Shown piece by piece: positions 24,545-32,303 of a DNA stretch of 40,597 bases. The translations under genes were made by a program, and so were the position numbers. The notes beneath the pieces were generated by a model. It did no database searches. It was not told the origin of the DNA and was given only the letters and a program-made list of their open reading frames with translations. Each line of letters begins with the position of its first letter. Positions within the stretch are counted from its first letter, which is position 1. Origin of the DNA: UBA668 sp038234785. GTDB lineage: Bacteria; Actinomycetota; Acidimicrobiia; Acidimicrobiales; Ilumatobacteraceae. The stretch lies in NCBI GenBank assembly GCA_038234785.1, contig JBBQTC010000037.1, positions 1 through 40,597 of the forward strand, written 5' to 3'.

Positions 24545-24739
24545 ATGGCTGAGCGCACCCAGAAGCAGAAACCGGCACCGAGCAGGACCGACGAGACCGT
24601 CGAAGCCGCGCCCCCGGTCGCCGGCAGCGGCGACAAGCTCAAGGCAGAGCTCGACGATCTGCTCGACGAGATCGACGACGTGCTCGAGACCAACGCCGAG
24701 GACTTCGTGAAGTCCTACGTGCAAAAGGGCGGCCAGTAA
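24545..24739 (+). CDS. pup: Prokaryotic ubiquitin-like protein Pup
   Basis: A 64-residue intrinsically disordered modifier. The coiled-coil-prone C-terminal half (about 29-51) binds Mpa, and the terminus is K-G-G-Q. The final Gln means Dop must deamidate it before PafA can ligate it to lysines. GAAGGG lies upstream of the ATG. It lies between dop and prcB, five bases before the latter. Confidence 0.97.
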   Translation: MAERTQKQKPAPSRTDETVEAAPPVAGSGDKLKAELDDLLDEIDDVLETNAEDFVKSYVQKGGQ

Positions 24740-24744
24740 CCATC

Positions 24745-25524
24745 ATGTCGATGCCCCTCTTTCCGATCGGCTCCGACCCCGGCTCGAGTTTTCCCGAGCT
24801 GCTCAAGCGCGTCGGGCTCGCGTCCGCCGCTGACGCGGTGGGGGAGATCTCCGTGCCGCACGCCACTACCTGCGTCGCGCTCCGATTCGCCGACGGCGTG
24901 GTGATGGCGGGCGACCGTCGCGCCACCAGTGGCAACCTGATCAGCCACCGCGGGATGGAGAAGGTGGTCCAGGCCGACGAGTTCAGCGGTGTCGCCATCG
25001 CCGGTGCCGCCGGCCCGGCGATGGAGATGATCAAGCTGTTCCAGCTGCAGCTCGAGCACTACGAGAAGGTCGAAGGTTCCTCGCTGAGCCTCGAGGGCAA
25101 GGCGAACCAGCTGTCGATGATGGTCAGGGGCAACTTGCCGGCGGCGATGCAGGGCATGGTCGTGGTGCCGATCTTCGCCGGGTACGACCTTCGGCGCTCG
25201 AATGGTCGGCTGTTCGCCTACGACGTCACCGGTGGTCGCTACGAAGAGCACGACTACGTCGCCACCGGATCGGGCATGCTCCACGCCGGCACGGTCATCA
25301 AGATCGGCTGGCGCGACGGGCTCGACCGTGCCGCGGCGGTCGCACTTGCCTGCCGCGGTCTGTGGGAAGCAGCAGATGCAGACTCTGCGACCGGCGGCCC
25401 CGATGCGCTCCGAGGGATCTATCCGGTGGTCGCCACCATCACCGCCGACGGGTGGTCCCGGCTCGACGATGCCGAGCTCGTCACCGTGTTCGAGTCGATC
25501 GTGAGCGAGGTGCGTGCCCGATGA
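24745..25524 (+). CDS. prcB: 20S proteasome beta subunit PrcB
   Basis: A 259-residue precursor. The propeptide ends H-A before the catalytic Thr41, which becomes Thr1 of the mature subunit (T-T-C-V-A). Asp17 and Lys33 of mature numbering are present (G-D-R-R and E-K-V). The propeptide is about 40 residues, shorter than the mycobacterial one. The residue before Thr is Ala instead of the more common Gly. The stop overlaps the prcA start (ATGA). Confidence 0.96.
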   Translation: MSMPLFPIGSDPGSSFPELLKRVGLASAADAVGEISVPHATTCVALRFADGVVMAGDRRATSGNLISHRGMEKVVQADEFSGVAIAGAAGPAMEMIKLFQLQLEHYEKVEGSSLSLEGKANQLSMMVRGNLPAAMQGMVVVPIFAGYDLRRSNGRLFAYDVTGGRYEEHDYVATGSGMLHAGTVIKIGWRDGLDRAAAVALACRGLWEAADADSATGGPDALRGIYPVVATITADGWSRLDDAELVTVFESIVSEVRAR

Positions 25525-26201
25525 GCATGCCGTTCTACGTCGCCCCCGAGCAGATCATGAAGGATCGTGCCGACTACGCGCGAAAGGGCATCGCCCGTGG
25601 GCGTGCACTCGTCGCGGTGCGATACCTCGATGGCATCGCCCTCGTCGCCGAGAACCCGAGCAACACCTTGCGCAAGATCAGCGAGATCTACGACCGCATC
25701 GCGTTCGCCGGCGTCGGGAAGTACAACGAGTTCGACCAGCTCCGGGTGGCCGGTGTCCGTGCAGCCGATCTCAAGGGTTTCCAGTACAGCCGCGACGACG
25801 TCGACGCCCGGAGCCTCGCCAACAACTACGCGCAGATCCTCGGCCAGATCTTCACCCACGAGATGAAGCCGATGGAGGTGGAGATCCTCGTCGCCGAGGT
25901 CGGCCTGGTTCCCATGGGTGATCAGCTGTTCCACATCTTGTACGACGGCACGGTCGTCGACGAGCGCCGGTTCAGTGTGCTGGGCGGCGATGCCGAGGCG
26001 ATCAACGGTCGGCTCGGCGAGTCCTATGCGGAGGACCAGCCGCTCGAAGCAGCCATCAGGTCGGCCACAGCCGCCCTCAGCGGCACCGAGCGCACCCTGG
26101 CCGCCACGGAGCTCGAGGTCGCCGTGCTCTCACGCCGCAACGGGCGCCGGTGCTTCCGGCGCCTCAGCGACGACGCCGTGGCCACTGCGCTCTCCGCCTG
26201 A
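25521..26201 (+). CDS. prcA: 20S proteasome alpha subunit PrcA
   Basis: A 226-residue alpha-type subunit. The N-terminus M-S-M-P-F-Y-V-A-P-E-Q-I-M-K-D-R-A-D-Y-A-R-K-G-I-A-R-G is typical of actinobacterial gate-forming alpha subunits. It forms the outer rings and docks the Mpa tail. Coupled to prcB by ATGA, and its TGA overlaps the ATG of pxpA by one base, so translation runs on into the 5-oxoprolinase genes. Confidence 0.95.
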   Translation: MSMPFYVAPEQIMKDRADYARKGIARGRALVAVRYLDGIALVAENPSNTLRKISEIYDRIAFAGVGKYNEFDQLRVAGVRAADLKGFQYSRDDVDARSLANNYAQILGQIFTHEMKPMEVEILVAEVGLVPMGDQLFHILYDGTVVDERRFSVLGGDAEAINGRLGESYAEDQPLEAAIRSATAALSGTERTLAATELEVAVLSRRNGRRCFRRLSDDAVATALSA

Positions 26202-26923
26202 TGTCGACGGTCGATCTCAACAGCGACGTCGGCGAAGCGTTCGGCGCGTGGTCCGGCGGACCTGATCGCGAGCTGGCCCCGATGCTCACATCGGTGAACA
26301 TCGCGTGCGGCGCCTTCGCAGGTGACCCGTCCACGATTCGGCGCACGTGCGAGCTCGCGGTGGAGCACGACTGCGTGATCGGCGCACAGGTCGGGTATCC
26401 GGACCTGCTCGGCTTCGGTCGACGATTCATCGACATGGGGCCGGCCGACCTCACCGATTCGGTCATCCTCCAACTCGGGGGACTGCAAGCCTTCGCAGCG
26501 CTCGTCGATCGGCGCGTGCGCTACGTGAAGCCTCACGGTGCGCTCTACAACGCGATCGTGACCCACGAGGTCCAGGCACTTGCGGTCGTGGATGCCGTCA
26601 GGCTCGTCGACCCGAGCCTCGCCGTGCTCGGGCTTCCCGGCAGCGTCGTCCAGGCTGCCTGCGAGTCCGCCGGCATCCGATTCGTGAGGGAGGGCTTCGC
26701 CGACCGGCGGTACACGCCCACCGGAGTGCTGGTGCCACGGGGAGAACCTGATGCAGTCATCACCGACGCGTCCGCCGCTGCGAGCCATGCCGTGCGACTC
26801 GCGCAGGACGGGATCGAGTCGATCTGCGTGCACAGCGACACTCCAGGCGCCCCCGCGATCCTGACCGCCGTCGCTCGCGAGCTCTCCGCTGCGGGGTTCT
26901 CCGCCCGCTCGTTCCTGGCGTGA
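26201..26923 (+). CDS. pxpA: 5-oxoprolinase subunit A (LamB/YcsF family), divergent
   Basis: A 240-residue protein with L-N-S-D-V-G-E-A-F-G at the start, V-K-P-H-G-A-L-Y-N, F-A-D-R-R-Y, L-V-P-R-G and C-V-H-S-D-T-P-G-A, all expected for PxpA. With PxpB and PxpC it hydrolyses 5-oxoproline to glutamate with ATP. The usual A-C-G-F-H-A-G-D reads A-C-G-A-F-A-G-D here, so the conserved His is absent, and the late H-G-D is H-S-D. It is coupled to prcA (1-base overlap). Confidence 0.85.
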   Translation: MSTVDLNSDVGEAFGAWSGGPDRELAPMLTSVNIACGAFAGDPSTIRRTCELAVEHDCVIGAQVGYPDLLGFGRRFIDMGPADLTDSVILQLGGLQAFAALVDRRVRYVKPHGALYNAIVTHEVQALAVVDAVRLVDPSLAVLGLPGSVVQAACESAGIRFVREGFADRRYTPTGVLVPRGEPDAVITDASAAASHAVRLAQDGIESICVHSDTPGAPAILTAVARELSAAGFSARSFLA

Positions 26924-27510
26924 ACGTCCTCCCGTACGGCCCGCGCGCGGTCCTCGTGGAGTTCGATTCGCTCGACGACGTGATGGCCGCATCGACCTCG
27001 TGGAGGTCGGCTGCGCTGGCGGGAGTCGTCGAGGTGGTCCCTGCGGCGCTGACGGTGTTGGTCGTCCACGACGGATCGTTCGACGTCGAGCGACTGCCCC
27101 TCCCCGAATCGTCCGTGCCCACCGAGACCGGGCAGTCGGTGACGGTGCCGGTGCGGTACGACGGCATCGACCTCGCCGACGTGGCCCGAGCGACCGACCT
27201 CAGCGTCGCCGAGGTCATCGACCTCCACTCGTCAGCACTCTACACGGTGGCGTTCTGCGGCTTCATGCCCGGTTTCAGCTATCTGGCAGGTCTCCACCGC
27301 GACCTCCACCTGCCTCGCCGCGCGTCGCCGCGGACGAGTGTGCCCGAGGGGTCGGTCGCGATCGCCGCGGGATTCTCGGCGGTCTACCCGAAGCTCAGTC
27401 CAGGTGGCTGGCACCTCCTGGGGCGGACCGACCTTGCGATGTGGGACGACGATCGCGACCCGCCGGCCACGTTGCCGCCGGGCACGCGGGTGAGGTTCCT
27501 GCCGACGTGA
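26920..27510 (+). CDS. pxpB: 5-oxoprolinase subunit B (KipI family)
   Basis: A 196-residue KipI/allophanate-hydrolase-subunit-1-like protein. It shows V-P-V-R-Y-D-G, F-C-G-F-M-P-G-F-S-Y-L-A-G-L and P-R-R-A-S-P-R-T-S-V-P-E-G-S, the conserved core, then P-G-G-W-H-L-L-G-R-T. GTG start overlaps the pxpA stop (GTGA). It partners PxpC; in Bacillus the relatives KipI/KipA also act on a sporulation kinase, but the A-B-C order here points to 5-oxoprolinase. Confidence 0.88.
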   Translation: MNVLPYGPRAVLVEFDSLDDVMAASTSWRSAALAGVVEVVPAALTVLVVHDGSFDVERLPLPESSVPTETGQSVTVPVRYDGIDLADVARATDLSVAEVIDLHSSALYTVAFCGFMPGFSYLAGLHRDLHLPRRASPRTSVPEGSVAIAAGFSAVYPKLSPGGWHLLGRTDLAMWDDDRDPPATLPPGTRVRFLPT

Positions 27511-28274
27511 TCCGCATGGTGTCGTGGGGAATCGCGACGACCGTCGTCGACGCCGGCCGTCCCGGGCGGGCATGGCTGGGCGCCGCACGTGGGGGAGCGG
27601 TCGACGTTGTCTCGCACGCGCTCGCCAACCGACTCGTCGGGAATCCCGTCGATGCGGGCGGACTCGAGACGTCGGGGGGAATGTCGGTGCAGTTCGACGA
27701 TCCCACCATGGTCGCCATCACCGGCGCCGTCGCGGACGTGTCGGTCGAGCACGGTCCACCCGTCGGGTGGGGGAGTCCCGTGGTGCTTCCGCCGGGCGCG
27801 GTGATCCGGATCGGGCGCCTGTACGAGGGGGCTCGGCTATACCTTTCGGTGCGCGGAGGACTCGATGCGGCGCTGGTCGTGGGCCCGGATCCGTCCACCG
27901 CGGCCGCGACCCAGCCGGCGGCCCGACGCCCGTTACGTGACTCGGTGCGCATCTGGCCCGGCCCGCGTCTGGACTGGTTCGACGGTCCGGCCTGGTCGGT
28001 CCTCACCTCCGCCTCGTTCACCGTCGCGTCCACCAGTCGCGTCGGCGTCCGTCTGTCGGGGCCGGCCTTGGTTCGGCAGCGAGACGAAGAGCTCCCGTCG
28101 GAGGGTCTCGTCGAGGGCGCGGTGCAAGTGCCGCCGGACGGTCAGCCGATCGTCATGCTGGCGGACCACCCCGTGACCGGTGGGTATCCGGTGATCGCGG
28201 TGGTCGATCCCGACGATGTCGCCCGGGTCGCACAGGCGACACCCGGCGAGACGTTGCACTTCGTGCGTCGGTAG
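27507..28274 (+). CDS. pxpC: 5-oxoprolinase subunit C (KipA family)
   Basis: A 255-residue KipA-like (biotin-dependent-carboxyltransferase-like) protein. It opens G-I-A-T-T-V-V-D-A-G-R-P-G-R-A-W-L-G and continues with V-R-G-G-L and the Q-P-I-V-M-L-A-D-H-P-V-T-G-G-Y-P motif. GTG start overlaps the pxpB stop. Its stop codon lies in the loop of a GTGCGT/ACGCAC hairpin (28263-28281), which may end the prc-pxp transcript. Confidence 0.88.
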   Translation: MIRMVSWGIATTVVDAGRPGRAWLGAARGGAVDVVSHALANRLVGNPVDAGGLETSGGMSVQFDDPTMVAITGAVADVSVEHGPPVGWGSPVVLPPGAVIRIGRLYEGARLYLSVRGGLDAALVVGPDPSTAAATQPAARRPLRDSVRIWPGPRLDWFDGPAWSVLTSASFTVASTSRVGVRLSGPALVRQRDEELPSEGLVEGAVQVPPDGQPIVMLADHPVTGGYPVIAVVDPDDVARVAQATPGETLHFVRR

Positions 28275-28281
28275 CACGCAC
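28263..28281 (+). terminator. Weak hairpin after pxpC
   Basis: GTGCGT (28263-28268) pairs with ACGCAC (28276-28281) around a seven-base loop containing the pxpC stop. No U-run. A weak terminator or attenuator candidate between the prc-pxp and pafA units. Confidence 0.35.
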
Positions 28282-28299
28282 ACTCGACGAATCCTGCGC

Positions 28300-28305
28300 T
28301 ACGGT
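28300..28305 (+). promoter_or_regulatory. Leaderless -10 box of pafA
   Basis: TACGGT lies six bases before ATG 28312, so pafA probably has its own leaderless promoter. Confidence 0.55.
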
Positions 28306-28311
28306 GCGCGC

Positions 28312-29670
28312 ATGGAGCGTCGAATCTACGGACTCGAGAACGAGTACGGGGTCACCTGCACGCTCCGCGGCCAGCGCCGACTCAGTCCCGACGAGGTGGC
28401 GCGCTACCTGTTCCGCAAGGTCGTCAGCTGGGGTCGCAGCAGCAACGTCTTCCTGCAGAACGGCGCTCGCCTCTACCTCGACGTCGGTTCGCATCCGGAG
28501 TACGCCACCCCGGAATGCGACAGCCTGTACGACCTCGTCGTGCACGACAAGGCGGGCGAGCGAATCCTCGAGGGTCTGCTTCACTCCGCCGAGCAGCGCC
28601 TGCGCGAGGAAGGCATCCGCGGCACCATCTACCTGTTCAAGAACAACACCGACAGTGCCGGGAACAGCTACGGCTGTCACGAGAACTACCTCACCAGCCG
28701 CACCGACGACCTGGGGCACTACGCCGAGGTGCTGATCCCGTTCCTCGTCAGCCGCCAGATCTACACCGGTTCGGGCAAGGTCCTGCAGACGGCGAGAGGG
28801 CCGCTGTACTCGATCGCGCAGCGAGCCGAGCACATCTGGGAGGGCGTCAGCTCGGCCACGACCAGGAGTCGGCCGATCATCAACACCCGCGACGAGCCGC
28901 ACGCCGATGCGGAGAAGTATCGGCGCCTGCACGTGATCGTGGGCGATAGCAACATGAGCGAGTACACCACGTTCGTGAAGGTCGGGTCCGCGGCGTGCAT
29001 GCTCCGAATGCTCGAGGACCCGAGTGTGGTCCTTCGTGACATGACGTTGGAGAACCCCATCCGGGCCATCCGCGACATCAGCCACGACATGACCTGCCGT
29101 CGCAAGGTTCGTCTGGCCAACGGGCGGGAGGTGAGTGCGCTCGACATCCAGCGCGAATACCTGGACCGGGCCCTGCGCTACGCCGATACCAAGGGCTTCC
29201 CGCCGCTGGAGCAGAAGGCGCTCGAGATGTGGGAGCACTGCATCAGCACGATCGAGAACGATCCGCTCAAGTTGGACCGCGAGGTCGATTGGGTGATCAA
29301 GTATCGGCTCCTCGACGCGTTCCGAGCCCGTCACGACCTGCCTCTCGGCCATGCCCGGGTGCAGCTGCTCGACCTGCAGTACCACGACATCTCCCGCGAC
29401 CGCAGCCCGTTCTACAAGCTGCAGGATCGTGGGCTGATCGAGCGCATGTGCATCGACGCCGACATCGAGGCGGCGGTCGACATCCCGCCCCAGACCACTC
29501 GAGCCCGTCTACGCGGCGAGTTCATCAAGCGGGCCAAGGAGCGCAAGCGCGACTACACGGTCGACTGGGTGCACCTCAAGCTGAACGACCAGGCCCAGCG
29601 CACGGTGCTCTGCAAGGACCCGTTCAGGAGCCGCGACGAACGCGTCGAGAAGCTGATCGCGTCCTTGTAG
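28312..29670 (+). CDS. pafA: Pup--protein ligase PafA
   Basis: A 452-residue ligase that forms an isopeptide bond between Pup C-terminal Glu and a target lysine using ATP. Starts M-E-R-R-I-Y-G-L-E-N-E-Y-G with Glu9 in the metal site. The catalytic Asp is about residue 57 in L-Y-L-D-V-G-S-H-P-E-Y. It lacks the Dop-specific loop, which separates it from the Dop paralogue. Later motifs include G-N-S-Y-G-C-H-E-N and N-T-R-D-E-P-H-A. Its own TACGGT -10 box precedes it. No pafB/pafC genes follow. Confidence 0.96.
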   Translation: MERRIYGLENEYGVTCTLRGQRRLSPDEVARYLFRKVVSWGRSSNVFLQNGARLYLDVGSHPEYATPECDSLYDLVVHDKAGERILEGLLHSAEQRLREEGIRGTIYLFKNNTDSAGNSYGCHENYLTSRTDDLGHYAEVLIPFLVSRQIYTGSGKVLQTARGPLYSIAQRAEHIWEGVSSATTRSRPIINTRDEPHADAEKYRRLHVIVGDSNMSEYTTFVKVGSAACMLRMLEDPSVVLRDMTLENPIRAIRDISHDMTCRRKVRLANGREVSALDIQREYLDRALRYADTKGFPPLEQKALEMWEHCISTIENDPLKLDREVDWVIKYRLLDAFRARHDLPLGHARVQLLDLQYHDISRDRSPFYKLQDRGLIERMCIDADIEAAVDIPPQTTRARLRGEFIKRAKERKRDYTVDWVHLKLNDQAQRTVLCKDPFRSRDERVEKLIASL

Positions 29671-29679
29671 CCCCGCCGC

Positions 29680-29699
29680 CCGTCCACCGACCAGGACGG
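29680..29699 (+). terminator. Short hairpin after pafA
   Basis: CCGTCC (29680-29685) pairs with GGACGG (29694-29699) over an eight-base loop, directly followed by the TAACGT -10 of lepB. No U-run; a weak terminator candidate. Confidence 0.35.
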
Positions 29700-29700
29700 A

Positions 29701-29706
29701 TAACGT
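29701..29706 (+). promoter_or_regulatory. Leaderless -10 box of lepB
   Basis: TAACGT lies eight bases before ATG 29715. Confidence 0.45.
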
Positions 29707-29714
29707 GAACGCCG

Positions 29715-30314
29715 ATGTCCGAGACGCTCCTGCCCGACGAGTACGACGATGCGGGAGATCCCGACGACATCGACGAGGCGCCGGCGCGAAAGACCAACGC
29801 CTGGACCGAGTGGATCATCGTCATCATCGTCGCCGTCAGCGCCGCGCTGCTGGTCCGGGCGTTCGTCCTGCAGCAGTTCGCGGTGTCCGGCCACTCGATG
29901 GACACCACGCTCCACGACGGCGACCGAGTGCTCGTCAACAAGCTCAGCTACCGCCTCCACGACCCCAATCGTGGCGATGTCGTGGTCCTGAAGACGATCG
30001 AGGGCGCCGGCGAGCGCGACCTCATCAAACGCGTCGTGGCCCTTCCCGGGGAGACGGTCGAGTACCGCAGCTGTGTGCTCTACATCGATGGCAAGGAGCT
30101 CGTCGAGCCCTACCTCGATCCCGACGTCGTCAAACCCGGGCAGTGTGGTGGGGAGCAGCAGCAGTTGACGGTTCCCGACAGTTCGGTGTTCGTGATGGGT
30201 GACAATCGTGGCGGGTCCAAAGACAGCCGCGACATCGGCCCCATCAAGTACAGCGACCTGCTCGGCAGGGCGTTCGTCGTGATCTGGCCGAGCCGCGACT
30301 GGCGTTGGCTGTAG
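29715..30314 (+). CDS. lepB: Signal peptidase I
   Basis: A 199-residue type I signal peptidase. An acidic cytoplasmic tail (1-29) is followed by one membrane helix (about 33-50) and the outside catalytic domain. The Ser is in S-G-H-S-M (Ser61), the general-base Lys in L-I-K-R-V-V (Lys105), and the box E motif G-D-N-R-G-G-S-K-D-S-R is at about 162-172. It cleaves secreted preproteins, which fits the nearby tat genes. Convergent with the GDPD gene. Confidence 0.94.
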   Translation: MSETLLPDEYDDAGDPDDIDEAPARKTNAWTEWIIVIIVAVSAALLVRAFVLQQFAVSGHSMDTTLHDGDRVLVNKLSYRLHDPNRGDVVVLKTIEGAGERDLIKRVVALPGETVEYRSCVLYIDGKELVEPYLDPDVVKPGQCGGEQQQLTVPDSSVFVMGDNRGGSKDSRDIGPIKYSDLLGRAFVVIWPSRDWRWL

Positions 30315-30325
30315 ATCCGCTCTCG

Positions 30326-31039
30326 TCACGCCACGGCGCGTAGCGCGTCCACCATCCGGTCGGTGAAGTCGCTGAAGACGCCATCGAGGCCCATCAACAG
30401 CGAGCGTTCGAGGATGAAGACGTCCTGCATGTCCCAGCCGAAGGCGACCCGCTCGAAGCGATGGAACAGGGTGACGAGCCCGCCGTTCCAATCGGTGTGG
30501 TGCATGTTGACCGCATCGATGCCTTCCTTGGCGAGCGTCGCTGCGCGCCGTTCGGGACCCTCCTTGATCTTTTGCAGCCGCGTGCTGTCGACCAACTTGG
30601 CGCCCTGACCACGCAGGGGCAGCAGTGACTGCCAGACAGGACTGCACAGCCAGAGGCGCTCGACGAGCGCCGGAGCAGCCTCGGCCACCACGTCGATGAT
30701 TCGCTGACCCGCGTCGGCATCCTTGAGGTCGAGCGACAGTTCGAAATCGGACCCGCACTGCTCTACCAGGTCCACCATCGACGGAATGTGACTCGGCAGC
30801 TCGGAGCGACGGAGGTCCGCGATCGGTCGCGATCGACCGAATGTTCGGCGGACCACGCCGTCGTGGTCGAGCACGGGGACCTGGTCGGCGGTGACCCAGA
30901 CATCACTCTCCAACCCGGTGGCACCGAGCCGCAGAGCGAGCTGAAAGGCGTCGATCGTGTTCTCTGGCGCGTATGCCTTGGCCCCTCGGTGGGCGAATCC
31001 GATCGGGTGCTCGAGGAGAGAGGGAATCCGTTGTTGCAC
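30326..31039 (-). CDS. Glycerophosphodiester phosphodiesterase family protein
   Basis: A 237-residue GDPD TIM-barrel enzyme. It shows F-A-H-R-G-A-K-A-Y-A-P-E-N-T near the start, then E-S-D-V-W-V-T and V-L-D-H-D-G, supplying the catalytic His, metal Glu/Asp and second His. It should release glycerol 3-phosphate from glycerophosphodiesters. The GTG at 31039 is chosen because it gives the family start M-Q-Q-R-I-P-S-L-L; upstream in-frame codons are less typical. Divergent from the tat operon. Confidence 0.88.
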   Translation of the reverse strand: MQQRIPSLLEHPIGFAHRGAKAYAPENTIDAFQLALRLGATGLESDVWVTADQVPVLDHDGVVRRTFGRSRPIADLRRSELPSHIPSMVDLVEQCGSDFELSLDLKDADAGQRIIDVVAEAAPALVERLWLCSPVWQSLLPLRGQGAKLVDSTRLQKIKEGPERRAATLAKEGIDAVNMHHTDWNGGLVTLFHRFERVAFGWDMQDVFILERSLLMGLDGVFSDFTDRMVDALRAVA

Positions 31040-31081
31040 GCGATGATGATGCCACGCCTGCTGCAACCGCCGACGACCTCC

Positions 31082-31087
31082 TAGACT
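31082..31087 (+). promoter_or_regulatory. Leaderless -10 box of tat operon
   Basis: TAGACT lies seven bases before GTG 31095. Confidence 0.55.
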
Positions 31088-31094
31088 CGCCGAC

Positions 31095-31499
31095 GTGTTC
31101 AACATCCAGGGCAGCGAGCTGATCTTCCTGCTGCTCATCGCGCTCATCGTGCTCGGCCCCGAGAAACTCCCCGATGCGGTCCGCAAGTTCGGGCGCGCCT
31201 ACGGCGAGTTCAAGAAGATGGCCAATGGCTTTCAGGGCGAACTTCGCGAGGTGCTCGACGACCCGATGCGCGAATTGAAGGACACCGCCGACATGATGCG
31301 CAAGGCCACGAGCTTCAAGCTCGACGACCAGCCGACGAGCACCGCCACGAGCACTCCGACGACGACCGCACCGGTCGCCGAGCCTGAACCGCCGAAGGCG
31401 CCCATCAAGCGTGAGCAGGGCCTGAACTTCGGCTCGGCCAATCCCCGCCGACAGGTGCCTGAACCTCGCGACGTCGCCGCAGAGGACCCGTCCGAATGA
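31095..31499 (+). CDS. Twin-arginine translocase TatA/TatB family subunit (TatB-like)
   Basis: A 134-residue protein. A short N-terminal helix (about 4-20, starting F-N-I-Q-G-S-E-L-I-F) is followed by V-L-G-P-E-K-L-P and an amphipathic helix, then a Thr/Pro-rich linker. The polar Glu at residue 8 and the L-G-P-E-K-L-P hinge resemble TatB more than TatA (which usually has F-G-A-K-K-L-P). It is next to tatC with an ATGA overlap. In M. tuberculosis this position holds TatA and TatB lies elsewhere. Named TatA/B because sequence alone cannot settle the role. Confidence 0.8.
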   Translation: MFNIQGSELIFLLLIALIVLGPEKLPDAVRKFGRAYGEFKKMANGFQGELREVLDDPMRELKDTADMMRKATSFKLDDQPTSTATSTPTTTAPVAEPEPPKAPIKREQGLNFGSANPRRQVPEPRDVAAEDPSE

Positions 31500-32299
31500 A
31501 ACTGCCCTTCACCGGCCGTGAGAAGAAGACGAAGATCAAGAGCCCCGATGATCGGATGACACTCACCGAGCACCTCGCCGAACTGCGGACCCGAATCATC
31601 CGGTCGCTGCTCGCCGTGGTGGTCGGGATCATCATCCTGCTGGCAATGTACGACCAGGTGCTGAACTTCCTTCGCCGGCCCTACACCGACCTGTGCAAGC
31701 AGAAGCCGGAGCTGGTCGGCAAGTGCACGTTGCAGTTCCTCGGGCCGCTCGAGGGGTTCACCACTCGCCTGCAGATCTGCACCTACGGCGGCATCATCCT
31801 CGCCCTGCCGGTCATCCTGTGGCAGGTCTGGCGGTTCGTCGTGCCGGCGCTGCACGCCAAGGAGAAGCGCTACGCCGTGCCCTTCGTGCTCAGCTCGGTG
31901 GGCTTGTTCCTCCTCGGAGGTGCCGTGGCCTACTGGACGCTGACGCCGGCCCTCGACTTCCTGATCTCCTGGTCCGGAGCCGACGTGGAAGCCAACTTCC
32001 AGGTCAGCAAGTACGTGAGCCTCGTCGGTCTGATGATCGCGGCGTTCGGCATCACCTTCGAGTTCCCGGTGCTCCTCGTGTTCCTCCAGCTCGTCGGCGT
32101 CCTCACGCCGCAGACGTTGATGAAGCAGTGGCGCTACGCAACCGTGATCATCTTCGCTCTGGCTGCGATCATCACGCCCAGTGGCGACCCGTACAGCATG
32201 CTCGCCCTGGCCATCCCGATGACGCTGTTCTACGTGATCTCGATCGTGATCGGCCGCATCTTCCAGAAACGGAAGCAGCGGGCAGAGGCCGCGGCCTGA
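31496..32299 (+). CDS. tatC: Sec-independent protein translocase TatC
   Basis: A 267-residue membrane protein with six predicted helices. It has M-T-L-T-E-H-L-A-E-L-R-T-R at the start (the E-H-L-x-E-L-R twin-arginine-recognition loop), F-L-G-P-L-E-G-F and the second loop I-I-T-P-S-G-D-P. It binds twin-arginine signal peptides and exports folded proteins. Overlaps the TatA/B gene and is four bases before helY. Confidence 0.95.
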   Translation: MKLPFTGREKKTKIKSPDDRMTLTEHLAELRTRIIRSLLAVVVGIIILLAMYDQVLNFLRRPYTDLCKQKPELVGKCTLQFLGPLEGFTTRLQICTYGGIILALPVILWQVWRFVVPALHAKEKRYAVPFVLSSVGLFLLGGAVAYWTLTPALDFLISWSGADVEANFQVSKYVSLVGLMIAAFGITFEFPVLLVFLQLVGVLTPQTLMKQWRYATVIIFALAAIITPSGDPYSMLALAIPMTLFYVISIVIGRIFQKRKQRAEAAA

Positions 32300-32303
32300 C
32301 ACG

